DNA of 36,884 bases, from NCBI RefSeq assembly GCF_025319965.1, contig NZ_CP012551.1, forward strand, positions 1-36,884. Reading direction: 5' to 3'. The notes beneath the pieces are model-generated. The model did not search any database and was not told where the DNA came from. It saw only the letters and a list, made by a program, of their open reading frames with translations. A program made the translations under genes and the position numbers. Positions 1-9,151 of this stretch are shown piece by piece. Every line of letters begins with the position of its first letter. Within the stretch, counting starts at the first letter, position 1. This DNA comes from Campylobacter sp. RM16187 (GTDB taxonomy: Bacteria; Campylobacterota; Campylobacteria; Campylobacterales; Campylobacteraceae).

Positions 1-1059
1 TTGTTAATAAGACAAAAGGGTGATTTTTTTATAAATGAAGATGAAAAAAAAATATATATAGATACATTAAATTTTATTGTAAAAAACTATAATGTTGAAA
101 TATATGGGTATATACTTCAACCCAGTGAAATATATATTTTTTTAAAAAGTAGCCAAATTTCAAAAAATATGCAAACTTTAAATTCTACTTTCATAAGACG
201 TAGAAATAAATTAAGAGAGACAAAAGAAAAGAGTAAAATTGAAAGATTTCAGGTAAGAGAGACTGATATAAGCGAATTCGATGATGTTTTAAGCTTTATT
301 GCCAAAAACGGTGGATATATTTTTAGGCAAATGTATAAAAAAATAGATTTAGCAAAAAAAATACAAATACAAAATTTTAATAAAAGGAAAAATATGAAAT
401 TAGTTGCTTTAAATGCAAAAGAACACGGAGGGCTATCGTATCATACTGATACATTTATAAAAGCTCCTATTGCGGAAATAGTTGCTAGTGAAGCACTGGC
501 TTGTGAAAAAGATTTTGTTATAGTTTTTTCAAATGATATTGTCCCTAGAATGGTTGTGCTTTTTGGTAAAGACACAAATATTTTAATAGACAAAAATTTT
601 AAAGGATATATTCCGGCTACTGTTAAAAACTATCCGTTTGTTTTATCTGAATTAAACGGAGATTATATTTTATGTGTAGACATAGAGGCTCCGCAATTAA
701 AAGGAAAAAAAGGTGAAAAGCTTTTTGTTAATGAAGAACCAAGTGATTTTCTAAAAAAAGCAATAGAGGTTATGAAAGTTTTCAATAAAGAAGTTTTAAA
801 AACACAGGCTATTATGCAAGACTTTAAAAAAGCTGGTATTTTAATAAATAAAGAGCTAAGTGCTGATATAGAAGGTAAAAAAACCACTTTGGTAAAAGGT
901 TTTTCAATAGTAAGTCGTAAAAAACTTAATGAATTAGATGATGCGACTTTGGCAGATTTTGCTCGTAAGGGATATATTGAACTTATTAACTCACATTTAA
1001 GAAGTCTAAGCAACTTTGAAAATTTAGCTGTTAGGATAGTTAAAAATGCAGGCAAATGA
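1..1059 (+). CDS. sapC: SapC family S-layer-associated protein (main part; start lies at the other end of the window)
   Basis: Residues from about 130 to the end fit the SapC family (PF07277), known from C. fetus S-layer loci. Visible landmarks are VALNAKEHGGL, the YIPATVKNYPFVLSE block and the C-terminal INSHLRSLSN. The first ~90 residues resemble the Y1 fold of REP-associated tyrosine transposases (Y.LQP..IYIFL, then LNSTFIRRRNK), but the His-hydrophobic-His metal motif is replaced by SEIYI, so it should not cut DNA. Base 1 lies inside the gene: codons at 36846-36884 join in frame, giving 365 aa. The stop overlaps the start of sapD by 14 nt, so it is first in a sapCDEF operon. The exact function of SapC is not established; a role with the S-layer is inferred from family and context. 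Confidence 0.85.
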   Translation: MLIRQKGDFFINEDEKKIYIDTLNFIVKNYNVEIYGYILQPSEIYIFLKSSQISKNMQTLNSTFIRRRNKLRETKEKSKIERFQVRETDISEFDDVLSFIAKNGGYIFRQMYKKIDLAKKIQIQNFNKRKNMKLVALNAKEHGGLSYHTDTFIKAPIAEIVASEALACEKDFVIVFSNDIVPRMVVLFGKDTNILIDKNFKGYIPATVKNYPFVLSELNGDYILCVDIEAPQLKGKKGEKLFVNEEPSDFLKKAIEVMKVFNKEVLKTQAIMQDFKKAGILINKELSADIEGKKTTLVKGFSIVSRKKLNELDDATLADFARKGYIELINSHLRSLSNFENLAVRIVKNAGK

Positions 1060-2773
1060 ACTTAAAGAGGTTCTAAAAAAATCCAAAAAATGTATGGTAT
1101 ATGCTGGTATTTTTAGTGTATTTGTAAACTTACTGATGTTAACGCCGCCGCTTTATATGCTTCAGCTTTATGGTCGAGTGGTAACATCAAGAAGTTTGGA
1201 TACACTCATATTTTTAACCCTGATAGTATTTGCCCTATTTGCTTTTATGGGGCTTTTTGAAATACTTAGATCTCGTGTTTTGGTTATTTTTGCTAATCAG
1301 ATGGATATAAATTTGTCTAGTAGGATATATGATGCTATCTTTAAAATGGCTGCAAAAAATCCCGGCAGAGCTACCTCACAAGCAATGGGTGATTTAAATA
1401 CTCTAAAACAATACTTGAGTACAAATGGAGTTTTTGCTTTTTTAGATGCACCATGGTTACCTTTTTATATTTTTATTCTATTTTTATTCCATCCATACTA
1501 TGGATATTTTAGTATTTTTGCTGCAATTATATTACTTATACTGGCTATTTTAAATGAAAATACTACAAAAGATGGATTGAAGAAATCAAATGATTCATAC
1601 AAGAGTTCAATTAAATTTATTGATACAAATTTAAGAAATTCAGAAGTTATTTATGCTATGGGTATGAACAAAAATCTAAAAAAAATATGGAAAGACCGTC
1701 ACGATAACTTTTTAAATGCACATTCTGATACTAGTATTAGGGCAGGCGTCTATACTAATTTAAGCAAAACGTTTCGTATAGCATCTCAGTCTGCAATGCT
1801 TGGCATAGGCGCATATTTGGTTGTTAAAATGGAAATTAGTCCTGGTGCGATGATAGCTGGTTCTATTATTATGGGTCGTGCTTTGGCTCCACTTGATATT
1901 TTAATATCTAGCTGGAAAAGCTATAGAGGAGCAAGAGAGAGCTATTTAAGGCTATCTCAATTTTTGCAATCATTTCCTGAGAAAGATGAAACTCTAAAAT
2001 TACCTGATCCTAAAGGTGTGATACAATTAGAGGGAGTTAGTTTAGTTCCTCCTTATTCAAAAATTCCATCTTTACACAATATAAATTTAAAACTGAATTC
2101 AGGAGAAATGTGTGCGATAATAGGTCCCTCTGCTGCTGGAAAAAGTTCACTAGCTCGTGCAATATTAGGCGTTTGGCCTGTTGCAAATGGAGTTGTTAGG
2201 ATAGATGGTGCAGATATAAACCAATATGACAACGATCATCTTGGTCAATTTGTTGGTTATTTACCACAAGACGTAGAACTTTTTGATGGAAGTATAGCGG
2301 AAAATATAGCTAGATTTGGAGAACTTGATAGCGAAGCTATAGTAAAAGCTGCTAAAATGGCAAACGTACATGATATGATATTAAAACTCCCTGATGGTTA
2401 TGATACCAGAATAGGTTTTAGAGGGGCAAATTTAAGTGGAGGTCAGCGTCAAAGAGTGGCATTGGCAAGAGCTCTATATAAAGATCCTAAGATTATAGTA
2501 CTTGATGAACCTAACGCAAGTTTGGATGATGAAGGAGAGAGAGCACTATTTTCTACGCTTATGAGTTTAAAAACAAAAGCTACTATTATTATTATAACAC
2601 ATAAATTAAATGTCTTAAATGCTGTTGACAAGATAGCCGTTTTAGGCGGAGGACACCTGGTTCATTTCGGAGATAAGAATCAGGTTCTAATACAATTAAA
2701 TGCTTACTCAAAAGCATCTTTAGACAAAAAGACAGCAAAAGATGTCAGCACTAATGAATCAAAGGAACATTAA
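1046..2773 (+). CDS. sapD: Type I secretion ABC transporter/permease (SapD/PrtD family)
   Basis: Inner-membrane ATPase of a type I secretion system that should export the plasmid's S-layer protein directly from cytoplasm to outside. Residues ~15-300 form the membrane domain with several hydrophobic helices. The ATPase domain shows Walker A GPSAAGKSS at 360-368, Q-loop Q408, signature LSGGQ at 464-468, Walker B IIVLDEP at 483-489 and H-loop His519. Its 575 aa fits the PrtD/AprD/SapD family; there is no N-terminal peptidase domain, as expected for RTX or S-layer substrates with C-terminal signals. It starts inside the end of sapC behind AGGATAG and its stop directly abuts the ATG of sapE. Confidence 0.95.
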   Translation: MQANELKEVLKKSKKCMVYAGIFSVFVNLLMLTPPLYMLQLYGRVVTSRSLDTLIFLTLIVFALFAFMGLFEILRSRVLVIFANQMDINLSSRIYDAIFKMAAKNPGRATSQAMGDLNTLKQYLSTNGVFAFLDAPWLPFYIFILFLFHPYYGYFSIFAAIILLILAILNENTTKDGLKKSNDSYKSSIKFIDTNLRNSEVIYAMGMNKNLKKIWKDRHDNFLNAHSDTSIRAGVYTNLSKTFRIASQSAMLGIGAYLVVKMEISPGAMIAGSIIMGRALAPLDILISSWKSYRGARESYLRLSQFLQSFPEKDETLKLPDPKGVIQLEGVSLVPPYSKIPSLHNINLKLNSGEMCAIIGPSAAGKSSLARAILGVWPVANGVVRIDGADINQYDNDHLGQFVGYLPQDVELFDGSIAENIARFGELDSEAIVKAAKMANVHDMILKLPDGYDTRIGFRGANLSGGQRQRVALARALYKDPKIIVLDEPNASLDDEGERALFSTLMSLKTKATIIIITHKLNVLNAVDKIAVLGGGHLVHFGDKNQVLIQLNAYSKASLDKKTAKDVSTNESKEH

Positions 2774-4057
2774 ATGGTATTAAAAAATGAGAGTGAAACT
2801 ATAAAATTTGGGCTTTTTTCTATATTCTTACTTGTTATAATGTTCGGTGTTTGGATGGGGCTAGCCCCTTTAAATAGCGCTGCTGTAGCTGTCGGAAAAG
2901 TAAGTGTCATAGATAACAAAAAAAATATTCAACATCTTGAGGGTGGCGTAATAGATAAAATTTTTGTCAAGGATGGGGATATTGTAAAAAAAAATGATCC
3001 ACTGATACAGATTAAAAACGCTAAACTCGATAGCGAAATAGAGATCAATAAAAATGAACTTTTACAAAGTAGTGTTTTAAATTCGCGCTTAGAAGCCCAA
3101 AGAGATGACTTAAAAGAGATAATTTTTCAAGATAATATTAGTAAATTTGAAAATTTTGAAAAAGCGAAAGCAAGTCAAATTAGTATTTTTAATCAACAGC
3201 GAGATCTTTTAAACAATGAAAAAGAGATATTAAATCAAAGAATCCGACAGTTAGAAAATCAAATCAAAGGCATAGAAGCTATTTTAGTAGCAAAAAATAA
3301 GCGTATTATCTCTTTAAACGAAGAAATCAAAGAGTGGGATAGGCTTTTTAAAGAGCAACTTAGCGATAAGATAAGATTAAGGGATTTAAATAGAGAAAAA
3401 ACGCTAGTTGAAGGAGATATGGCAGCAGCCAATGCTGATATTTCTAGAATTAAAGTTCAAATAACCGAAACTAAGGCACAAATGATTTTAAAGGAAAGAA
3501 GCTTTAAAGACGAAGTCTTAAAAAGGCTAGAAGAGACTAAAGCTAGACTAGTTGATTTAGAACAAAAAAATAAAGTCTTACAAGATCAATTAAATAGAAC
3601 TATAGTCAAGTCTCCTGTTGATGGGAGCGTGGTGGAAATGGCTTTTTATACTGTAGGCGGTGTTGTAAGACCTGGAGAAAATATAATGAGCATAGTGCCT
3701 AATGATGCTGATTATATAGTTGAAGGAAAATTAAATATTACTGACATAGATACTGTTTATGTAGGACTTTTAGCGGATTTGCGTTTTTCTGCTTTCAATA
3801 GTTCACAAAGCAGAGTGGTTGAGGGCGAAATTATTTATGTATCTGCCGATAGTTTAATAGATAATGCAGGACATCCTTTTTATGAGTTAAAAGTTAAGAT
3901 TACTGAAAATGGTTTAGAGGAACTTAAAAAAAATGACTTTTTTTTGCTTCCTGGAATGCCTGTTGAAGTAATGATTAAAACAGGAGAAAGAACAGTATTA
4001 AGTTATTTCTTAAAACCATTTACTGATATGTTTAAAAGGGCTTTTAATGAAGACTAA
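2774..4057 (+). CDS. sapE: Type I secretion membrane fusion protein (SapE/PrtE, HlyD family)
   Basis: Periplasmic adaptor linking SapD to the outer-membrane channel. One N-terminal membrane anchor lies at about residues 13-35. A lipoyl/barrel-sandwich half begins with GKVSVIDNKKNIQHLEGG and includes IFVKDGDIVKKNDPL, a long coiled coil spans ~75-260, the second lipoyl half is TIVKSPVDGSVVEM, and a C-terminal beta-barrel ends in LLPGMPVEVMIKTGERT. Length 427 aa is normal for the PrtE/AprE branch. The ATG follows the sapD stop with no gap (RBS AAGGAAC), indicating translational coupling. Confidence 0.95.
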   Translation: MVLKNESETIKFGLFSIFLLVIMFGVWMGLAPLNSAAVAVGKVSVIDNKKNIQHLEGGVIDKIFVKDGDIVKKNDPLIQIKNAKLDSEIEINKNELLQSSVLNSRLEAQRDDLKEIIFQDNISKFENFEKAKASQISIFNQQRDLLNNEKEILNQRIRQLENQIKGIEAILVAKNKRIISLNEEIKEWDRLFKEQLSDKIRLRDLNREKTLVEGDMAAANADISRIKVQITETKAQMILKERSFKDEVLKRLEETKARLVDLEQKNKVLQDQLNRTIVKSPVDGSVVEMAFYTVGGVVRPGENIMSIVPNDADYIVEGKLNITDIDTVYVGLLADLRFSAFNSSQSRVVEGEIIYVSADSLIDNAGHPFYELKVKITENGLEELKKNDFFLLPGMPVEVMIKTGERTVLSYFLKPFTDMFKRAFNED

Positions 4058-5336
4058 AATTTTATTATTGTCTCTTTTCCTTGCTGCAAATGCAAGCGAA
4101 GTTAGTTTATCTACTGCTTATGAAATGGCTTTACAAAACAACAATGAACTTATACAAAATACTTTTGAAAGGCTTGCTACTACACAAAGAGTAAAGCAGG
4201 CAACTGCTGCTCTTTTACCTAGTATATCAGTTCAAGCTACATACAACATTGAAAAATATACACAAGAAGATCGTGTAAATATAAAAATAGATGAGAGTTT
4301 TTATAAATATGGTATAAATTTAAATCAGGTTATATTTAGACCCTCTTTGTGGTATCAAAAAAATCAACAGGAAATCAGAGAAGCTGGAAGTGAATTATCA
4401 CTTGAATCTGTAAGACAAGAACTAGTAAAAAAAGTTGCAAAAGCGTATTTTGATTATGCCTATGCCAAACAAAAGTTAAAGCTGGCACAAAGTTATAAAG
4501 AAAGCAATGAAGCTAGGTATAACAAAATGCAAAAATCGCTAAAGTTTGGTCTTGTCAATAAAATGGATACTTTAGAATCCAAAGTTCGCTACGATGAAAG
4601 CAGACTGGAAGTAAATAAGGCAAATAGAGACATAGAGATTACAAAATTATCATTTGAAAAATTAATCGGAGAGGATATAGAAATTGGAGATATATTCTCA
4701 AATTTGAATATAGGCTTCTTTAAAGGAGTTAACATTCTCAATTTTAATAATTTGTCGGAAAATTTAGACTTGAAACAAAGCGAATTATTAGAAATTTATT
4801 CTGGCAATGAGTATAAAAAAGCTAAAGCTGAAAGATTTCCTACTGTGGATTTAAACTTAGGTTTTTTTAATCAACACTATATAGACAACTATCGTTTTAA
4901 AGATAAAACCAAAAAACTTGAAGGCTCTATTAGATTTTCTATGCCTCTTTTTACAAGTGGGTTCAATTCTGCAAAAATAGAAGAAGCAAGACTTTTACAA
5001 ATTGCATCAGCACATAGACATATTAATGCACAAAAAGAGATAAATATAAAACAAAAACAAATTATGAGTGATTTTATCAGTTATATTGATAAATTTGAGA
5101 TAGCGAAAGATGCTATAGGCTATGCCAAAATTTACGAGGAGTCTATTCAAAAAGGATATGAAGAGGGACTAAAAAATATAGTGGATCTTCTTGATGCTAA
5201 AGTCAGAGTGTTTAATAGTGAGAATGAACTTTTAAATGCCGGATATAAATTAATTACAGCTTATTTGGAACTTCAGCATCTAATAGGAAACGTCTCATTG
5301 TCTATGATAAAAGATCTAGAAAAAGCGTTTTTATAG
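4047..5336 (+). CDS. sapF: TolC-family outer-membrane channel (SapF/PrtF)
   Basis: Outer-membrane exit duct for the SapDEF secretion system. A Sec signal peptide is visible (MKTKILLLSLFLAANA, cleavage likely before SEVS). Two long amphipathic helical repeats follow, as in outer membrane efflux proteins: LPSISVQATYNIE, then FDYAYAKQKLKLAQSYKES in repeat one, and RFPTVDLNLGFF, then RFSMPLFTSGF in repeat two. Length 429 aa fits the family. It overlaps sapE by 11 nt and ends the operon just before a large stem-loop. Confidence 0.93.
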   Translation: MKTKILLLSLFLAANASEVSLSTAYEMALQNNNELIQNTFERLATTQRVKQATAALLPSISVQATYNIEKYTQEDRVNIKIDESFYKYGINLNQVIFRPSLWYQKNQQEIREAGSELSLESVRQELVKKVAKAYFDYAYAKQKLKLAQSYKESNEARYNKMQKSLKFGLVNKMDTLESKVRYDESRLEVNKANRDIEITKLSFEKLIGEDIEIGDIFSNLNIGFFKGVNILNFNNLSENLDLKQSELLEIYSGNEYKKAKAERFPTVDLNLGFFNQHYIDNYRFKDKTKKLEGSIRFSMPLFTSGFNSAKIEEARLLQIASAHRHINAQKEINIKQKQIMSDFISYIDKFEIAKDAIGYAKIYEESIQKGYEEGLKNIVDLLDAKVRVFNSENELLNAGYKLITAYLELQHLIGNVSLSMIKDLEKAFL

Positions 5337-5348
5337 TATTATATTAAT

Positions 5349-5381
5349 ATTATTTAGATATTAATTTAATATCTAAATAAT
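5349..5381. terminator. Stem-loop between convergent sapF and the SGNH-like gene
   Basis: A perfect inverted repeat with 16-nt arms (ATTATTTAGATATTAA and its complement) around one T. It begins 13 nt after the sapF stop and covers the last codons of the opposite gene. It is symmetric and AT-only apart from one G/C pair, so it could act as a bidirectional terminator, although no classic U tract follows. Confidence 0.55.
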
Positions 5382-6677
5382 ATTTCTTAATGCCTTACCT
5401 ATTAAAATACTCTTCATAAGTCCACCGGTGTTTCCCATATGGCTTTTTGACTGCATTATATATTGGCTATCTTTCGGGTGGATCATCCCAAGATCTATTA
5501 AACCAACGTTTTCGTTTTTATAGTAGAGTTCGTATATTCCTCTTGACGTGGCGTAAGAATTTAATTCAGAAAAAATAGGAACCATGTAAAATTTATTTTT
5601 TCCGTGTATTTTTAAAACCTCTTTAGAGTTAAATTTGAGGTTATCGTCTTGATAATTTAAGTCCGCCTTAATATCAGAATAAAGCGATTTTAAACTGTAT
5701 TCTGGATCATATAGCGTTATGCTATTATTATCCCACTTTAAAAATTTGCTATTAGCTAAATTACTTTGATCTTTCATGCTATGCCAACTAGGATTTATAT
5801 ATTTTTCCATATACTCTTCATAAATCTTAGGGGATTTTAAATACAATCCATTTTCTTTTAGTTTTAATGAAATTAGGTTATAAATACTGTTAAAAGCTGT
5901 AAAAGATAAATAGCGATTATAAAGATTGTCTTCTAAGCTTTTATTATATGCTTTAAAATTTTTATCTCCCCACTCTATCATCTCATGCCATCCACTATAT
6001 AAAGCGCCAAGTTCGTCTGAGCTTCTCTCTTGTGTCCAGTTATCGAATGACAAGACAACTATTCCATTGTCTTTAAGGTAATATTTTGCTATTTTATCAA
6101 ATAGTTTTGCCGTTTTAGCGTTTAAAAAATTTCCTTCATAAGCATAAATAGCTATTTTTTTGCCGGTTATCTGCTCTATAACAGATGGGATCACTCCCCA
6201 TGCTAGCGTGCTATCTCCAAAAAATAAAATATCTATAGATTTTGCTTTTTCATAGAAAATGTCATGCTTTTTATAATTTATTGGAAATCTTTGATTACGA
6301 ACGTGTCTGGTAAAATTTAAGTCGAGATTATAGTTTTTTGCAATGGTTAAAAAGTCATCATATAAAGGATTCTCTGCCGCTACAAGATTTTCTTGCCATT
6401 TCTCTTTTGTTTTTATAATTAATTGAAAAGAAATAGAAAAAACTAAAGCGAACATCAAAGAATAGATTATTATGTTACTAAAATTATTTTTTATTTCTAT
6501 CTTTAAAAAATAGTAAATACAATATATTAGTAAAATTAAAGATACTATAATTAAACTAAAAACCTTATATCCCATATTAAATTCTTTCGCCAAAAATACG
6601 TCAGATAGAATTAAAGCTAAAATAACATATGCTAAAAATATTGTTCCGATAGTCCATAAGTATGTTTTATTCGCCAT
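5373..6677 (-). CDS. SGNH-like membrane protein, partner of the MBOAT acyltransferase
   Basis: Three hydrophobic helices occupy the first ~90 residues, followed by an extracytoplasmic domain. SIDILFFGDSTLAWG near residue 150 carries the GDS block I of SGNH/AlgX-like proteins, and MIHPKDSQY near the C-terminus may supply a histidine. Proteins of this kind pair with MBOAT enzymes (AlgI with AlgX/AlgJ, PatA/PatB) and finish transfer of the acyl group to a glycan outside the membrane. The MBOAT gene lies 9 nt upstream in the same operon. The substrate is unknown; the plasmid-encoded glycan is the natural candidate. Confidence 0.7.
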   Translation of the reverse strand: MANKTYLWTIGTIFLAYVILALILSDVFLAKEFNMGYKVFSLIIVSLILLIYCIYYFLKIEIKNNFSNIIIYSLMFALVFSISFQLIIKTKEKWQENLVAAENPLYDDFLTIAKNYNLDLNFTRHVRNQRFPINYKKHDIFYEKAKSIDILFFGDSTLAWGVIPSVIEQITGKKIAIYAYEGNFLNAKTAKLFDKIAKYYLKDNGIVVLSFDNWTQERSSDELGALYSGWHEMIEWGDKNFKAYNKSLEDNLYNRYLSFTAFNSIYNLISLKLKENGLYLKSPKIYEEYMEKYINPSWHSMKDQSNLANSKFLKWDNNSITLYDPEYSLKSLYSDIKADLNYQDDNLKFNSKEVLKIHGKNKFYMVPIFSELNSYATSRGIYELYYKNENVGLIDLGMIHPKDSQYIMQSKSHMGNTGGLMKSILIGKALRNII

Positions 6678-6686
6678 TTTTAACCT

Positions 6687-8024
6687 CTAAAACTCAAAAT
6701 ATATAAACGGCAAGATTTCTCCACTAAAATTCAATGCCAAGAATACTAATATGGCTAAAACCACAATATTCATCCTTCTTAAATTTAGAATAGGATAGCC
6801 ATTTTTATCTACACTATAAAATTTAAAATAATGCTCGATTGGTAAATATAATATTATTATACATATAGGTGCTACAAAATACATACTGTTTGGATTTATA
6901 GTAAATTCGCAAAGCCTCGTTAAAAGCATAAGTGCATCGTTGTATTCGAGCCTAAAAAATACCCAAGCTACCATGACTAGACTAAATGTAATAAACCAGC
7001 GAATTATTTTTGGGATCTTTAGATAGAGTTCTCCAAGAATTTTTTCAATTATTAAAAAAATGCCGTGTAGCATTCCCCATACTACAAACCCCCATCCTAC
7101 ACCATGCCAAATTCCAGAAAGTACAAAGACTATCGCTATATTAAAATAGGTTCTAAGCTTACCGTTATTACTACCTCCAAGTGGAATATAAACGTAATCT
7201 CTAAACCAAGTTGAAAGGCTAATATGCCATCTATGCCAAAACTCCCTTACGCTTGTAGCTTGATAGGGATAATTAAAATTAGCTTGTAATCTAAACCCAA
7301 TAAGCAATGCAAATCCTATAGCCATATCGGAATATCCGCTAAAATCAGTATAAATTTGAATTCCAAAACCAAGCAGAGTAGCTAATGCTTCAAAAGCATT
7401 CATACTAAGTACACCGTAAGATAAATTCCAATTTACATATCCACCAATATTATCTGCTATCAAAAGCTTTTTGACAAGCCCAAGTGATATTAAAACCAAC
7501 GCTAAAGCTAAAGTATCACTATTTAGCTTTAGTTCGTTATCAATATTGTTAAAGATGTTTTTTGCTCTTAATATAGGTCCAGCAGCAAGATGTGGCCAAA
7601 ATGCTATAAACAGTAAAAGATCCACAAATGAACTGCTTGCTTTGACCTTTTTATTGTGTATGTCTATGTAATATCCTATCATGGAAAAAGTATAAAACGA
7701 CAATCCTAAAGGCAAGATCAATCCCGTTATCTCAAAGTAGTCTATAAAAAAATTAAAATATTTAAAAAATATAAGTGGGGCTAAAGCTACACCTATTACT
7801 ATAAAAAGGGCCTTTTTATTTTGACTCTTCTCTATCCAAAGTCCACCGTAAATTCCTAAAAAAGTATGGAAAAAAATTAATAAAATCGCAGGCGGATACC
7901 AAGAGGCATAAAAAATCAAAGATGATACGGCTATAAATTTAACTCTCATCTTATCTTTTAGTAAAAAGTATAGTCCAAAAAAAACGATTATCATAAAAAC
8001 AACAACATTATCCGTAAAAAGCAT
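6687..8024 (-). CDS. MBOAT family O-acyltransferase (AlgI/DltB-like)
   Basis: A polytopic protein of 445 aa with about ten hydrophobic helices. The family hallmark is clear: the FWHRWHISLSTWFRDYVYIP segment with the conserved HRWHIS, and the active-site histidine in GIWHGVGWGFVVWG. These enzymes take an acyl group (usually acetyl) across the inner membrane for O-acylation of surface polysaccharide. It is first gene of a two-gene operon. A TATAAT -10 (8068-8073, minus strand) and RBS AGGT precede it. The promoter lies beside a 30-bp palindrome that may be a partition-protein site. Confidence 0.92.
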   Translation of the reverse strand: MLFTDNVVVFMIIVFFGLYFLLKDKMRVKFIAVSSLIFYASWYPPAILLIFFHTFLGIYGGLWIEKSQNKKALFIVIGVALAPLIFFKYFNFFIDYFEITGLILPLGLSFYTFSMIGYYIDIHNKKVKASSSFVDLLLFIAFWPHLAAGPILRAKNIFNNIDNELKLNSDTLALALVLISLGLVKKLLIADNIGGYVNWNLSYGVLSMNAFEALATLLGFGIQIYTDFSGYSDMAIGFALLIGFRLQANFNYPYQATSVREFWHRWHISLSTWFRDYVYIPLGGSNNGKLRTYFNIAIVFVLSGIWHGVGWGFVVWGMLHGIFLIIEKILGELYLKIPKIIRWFITFSLVMVAWVFFRLEYNDALMLLTRLCEFTINPNSMYFVAPICIIILYLPIEHYFKFYSVDKNGYPILNLRRMNIVVLAILVFLALNFSGEILPFIYFEF

Positions 8025-8067
8025 CTTTACCTGCGTTTCTTATAATTCATATCTATATAATATCTTT

Positions 8068-8073
8068 ATTATA
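8068..8073 (-). promoter_or_regulatory. -10 element of the MBOAT operon
   Basis: TATAAT on the minus strand, about 44 nt before the ATG at 8024. No strong -35 is visible, which is usual in Campylobacter. The neighbouring palindrome at 8080-8109 would cover the -35 region. Confidence 0.45.
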
Positions 8074-8079
8074 ATATAT

Positions 8080-8109
8080 CAATATTAAAACAATATTGTT
8101 TTAATATTG
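8080..8109. promoter_or_regulatory. 30-bp perfect palindrome after the parA-RHH operon (possible centromere/operator)
   Basis: A perfect palindrome with 15-bp arms, CAATATTAAAACAAT and its complement. It overlaps the stop of the RHH gene (8101) and the promoter region of the MBOAT gene. Its core AATATTAAAACAATATT recurs with one change (AATATTAGAACAATATT) at 9055-9071 upstream of parA. The same element at both ends of the operon fits a binding site for the RHH partition protein; it could also act as a terminator. Confidence 0.5.
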
Positions 8110-8316
8110 TTTATTAAAAATTCTAAATCTTATATATTGATTTATACCCATGCCTAGATTGGTAGCTTCCACTTTGACTCTTTCAAATTCATCAATAGTA
8201 AAATATACCAAAAAACTCTTTTCTCTTTTTAGATTTTTACTTCTCCTCTCTTTACTTTCTCCGCGAGCAGAGTTTAAAAAACTCTGCTCGCTTATATTAA
8301 CTTTTTTAAACTCCAT
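8101..8316 (-). CDS. Ribbon-helix-helix partition partner (ParG/CopG-like)
   Basis: A 71-aa basic protein. The C-terminal half (SFLVYFTIDEFERVKVEA, then GMGINQYIRFRIF) has the strand-helix-helix pattern of RHH DNA-binding proteins. The N-terminal half is polar and basic, like the flexible arm of ParG. It begins 4 nt after parA behind AGGAGAT, so it should be the centromere-binding partner and probably autorepressor of a type Ib partition system. Subfamily not certain. Confidence 0.75.
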   Translation of the reverse strand: MEFKKVNISEQSFLNSARGESKERRSKNLKREKSFLVYFTIDEFERVKVEATNLGMGINQYIRFRIFNKQY

Positions 8317-8320
8317 TTTT

Positions 8321-9007
8321 TTATCTCCTTAAATTTTTGTTTGCTATTTTTATAAACTCATCGTAAAATGCTTGAAAGTCGGTTAATGCTTTATCATTTT
8401 TTTTGCAAAACTCGTTTAAACTATTTCCGTTTATTACAGCTTTTTTATATACCTGTCTTTCATAGATAACAGATTCAAGCAAGATAACATCTTTTAAATT
8501 CTTCTCGCTCTTAGCTTCGTTTATATATTCTTTTAACCCTTTTAATTCTGTAGTTAAAAAAGGATTTGGGGAGACTCTGTTAACAAGAACCAAGGTAAGT
8601 AATTCCTTATTTAGCTCTTTGGCTTGGGCACTAAGATCAAGCATTCTATCTAAGACGCTTACGTCATATTGAGATGGTACAGTTGGGATTATTATGACAT
8701 TGCTTGTTAGCATAGCTTTTCTCATCTCTTTATTATCGCGCCCACCAGTATCTATTACTATTGTATCAAAGCTATTTCTCATTCTTTTTATCTCATAGAC
8801 AAGACTTACACTTGTTGTTGAAACATTTGAGAAAAGTGATTTTAAACCCAGCTGACTTCTAATATCGCAAAAAACTCCTGTAGATCTTTGCGGATCGGCA
8901 TCTATTAGTAAAACATTATCACCATCCTCTGCTAAATAAGCGGCTAAATTTACAGCTAGCGTAGTCTTTCCGCTCCCGCCCTTTTCGTTTATAATAGATA
9001 TAACCAT
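8321..9007 (-). CDS. parA: ParA partition ATPase
   Basis: A short type Ib ParA of 228 aa without an N-terminal HTH. The deviant Walker A KGGSGKTT is at residues 9-16, followed by [10 protein letters not shown] and [10 protein letters not shown] (the A' and switch regions). It should move or position plasmid copies together with the RHH protein encoded directly downstream. RBS AAAAGGAT lies before the ATG. Unlike the three other ParA-like genes here, its P-loop is canonical. Confidence 0.92.
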   Translation of the reverse strand: MVISIINEKGGSGKTTLAVNLAAYLAEDGDNVLLIDADPQRSTGVFCDIRSQLGLKSLFSNVSTTSVSLVYEIKRMRNSFDTIVIDTGGRDNKEMRKAMLTSNVIIIPTVPSQYDVSVLDRMLDLSAQAKELNKELLTLVLVNRVSPNPFLTTELKGLKEYINEAKSEKNLKDVILLESVIYERQVYKKAVINGNSLNEFCKKNDKALTDFQAFYDEFIKIANKNLRR

Positions 9008-9054
9008 AACAATATCCTTTTAATATCTTTTAGATTTTATAATTATATTATATT

Positions 9055-9080
9055 AATATTAGAACAATATTATATATTGT
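9055..9080. promoter_or_regulatory. Candidate operator/centromere upstream of parA
   Basis: AATATTAGAACAATATT (9055-9071) overlaps the 17-bp dyad ACAATAT-tat-ATATTGT (9064-9080). It lies 48-73 bp before parA, where ParG-type proteins bind their operator. It shares 16 of 17 bases with the core of the palindrome at 8080-8109. Confidence 0.5.
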
Positions 9081-9151
9081 CCGTATAATACAGGTTTATT
9101 AATTTAGTATTGAAAATACTACTATTATATCGCATATTATACAAAGGTTCG

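Noticed and set aside
663..1055. 130-aa minus-strand frame opposite sapC
   Set aside because: Complement of a confidently assigned gene; no own RBS or recognisable domain.
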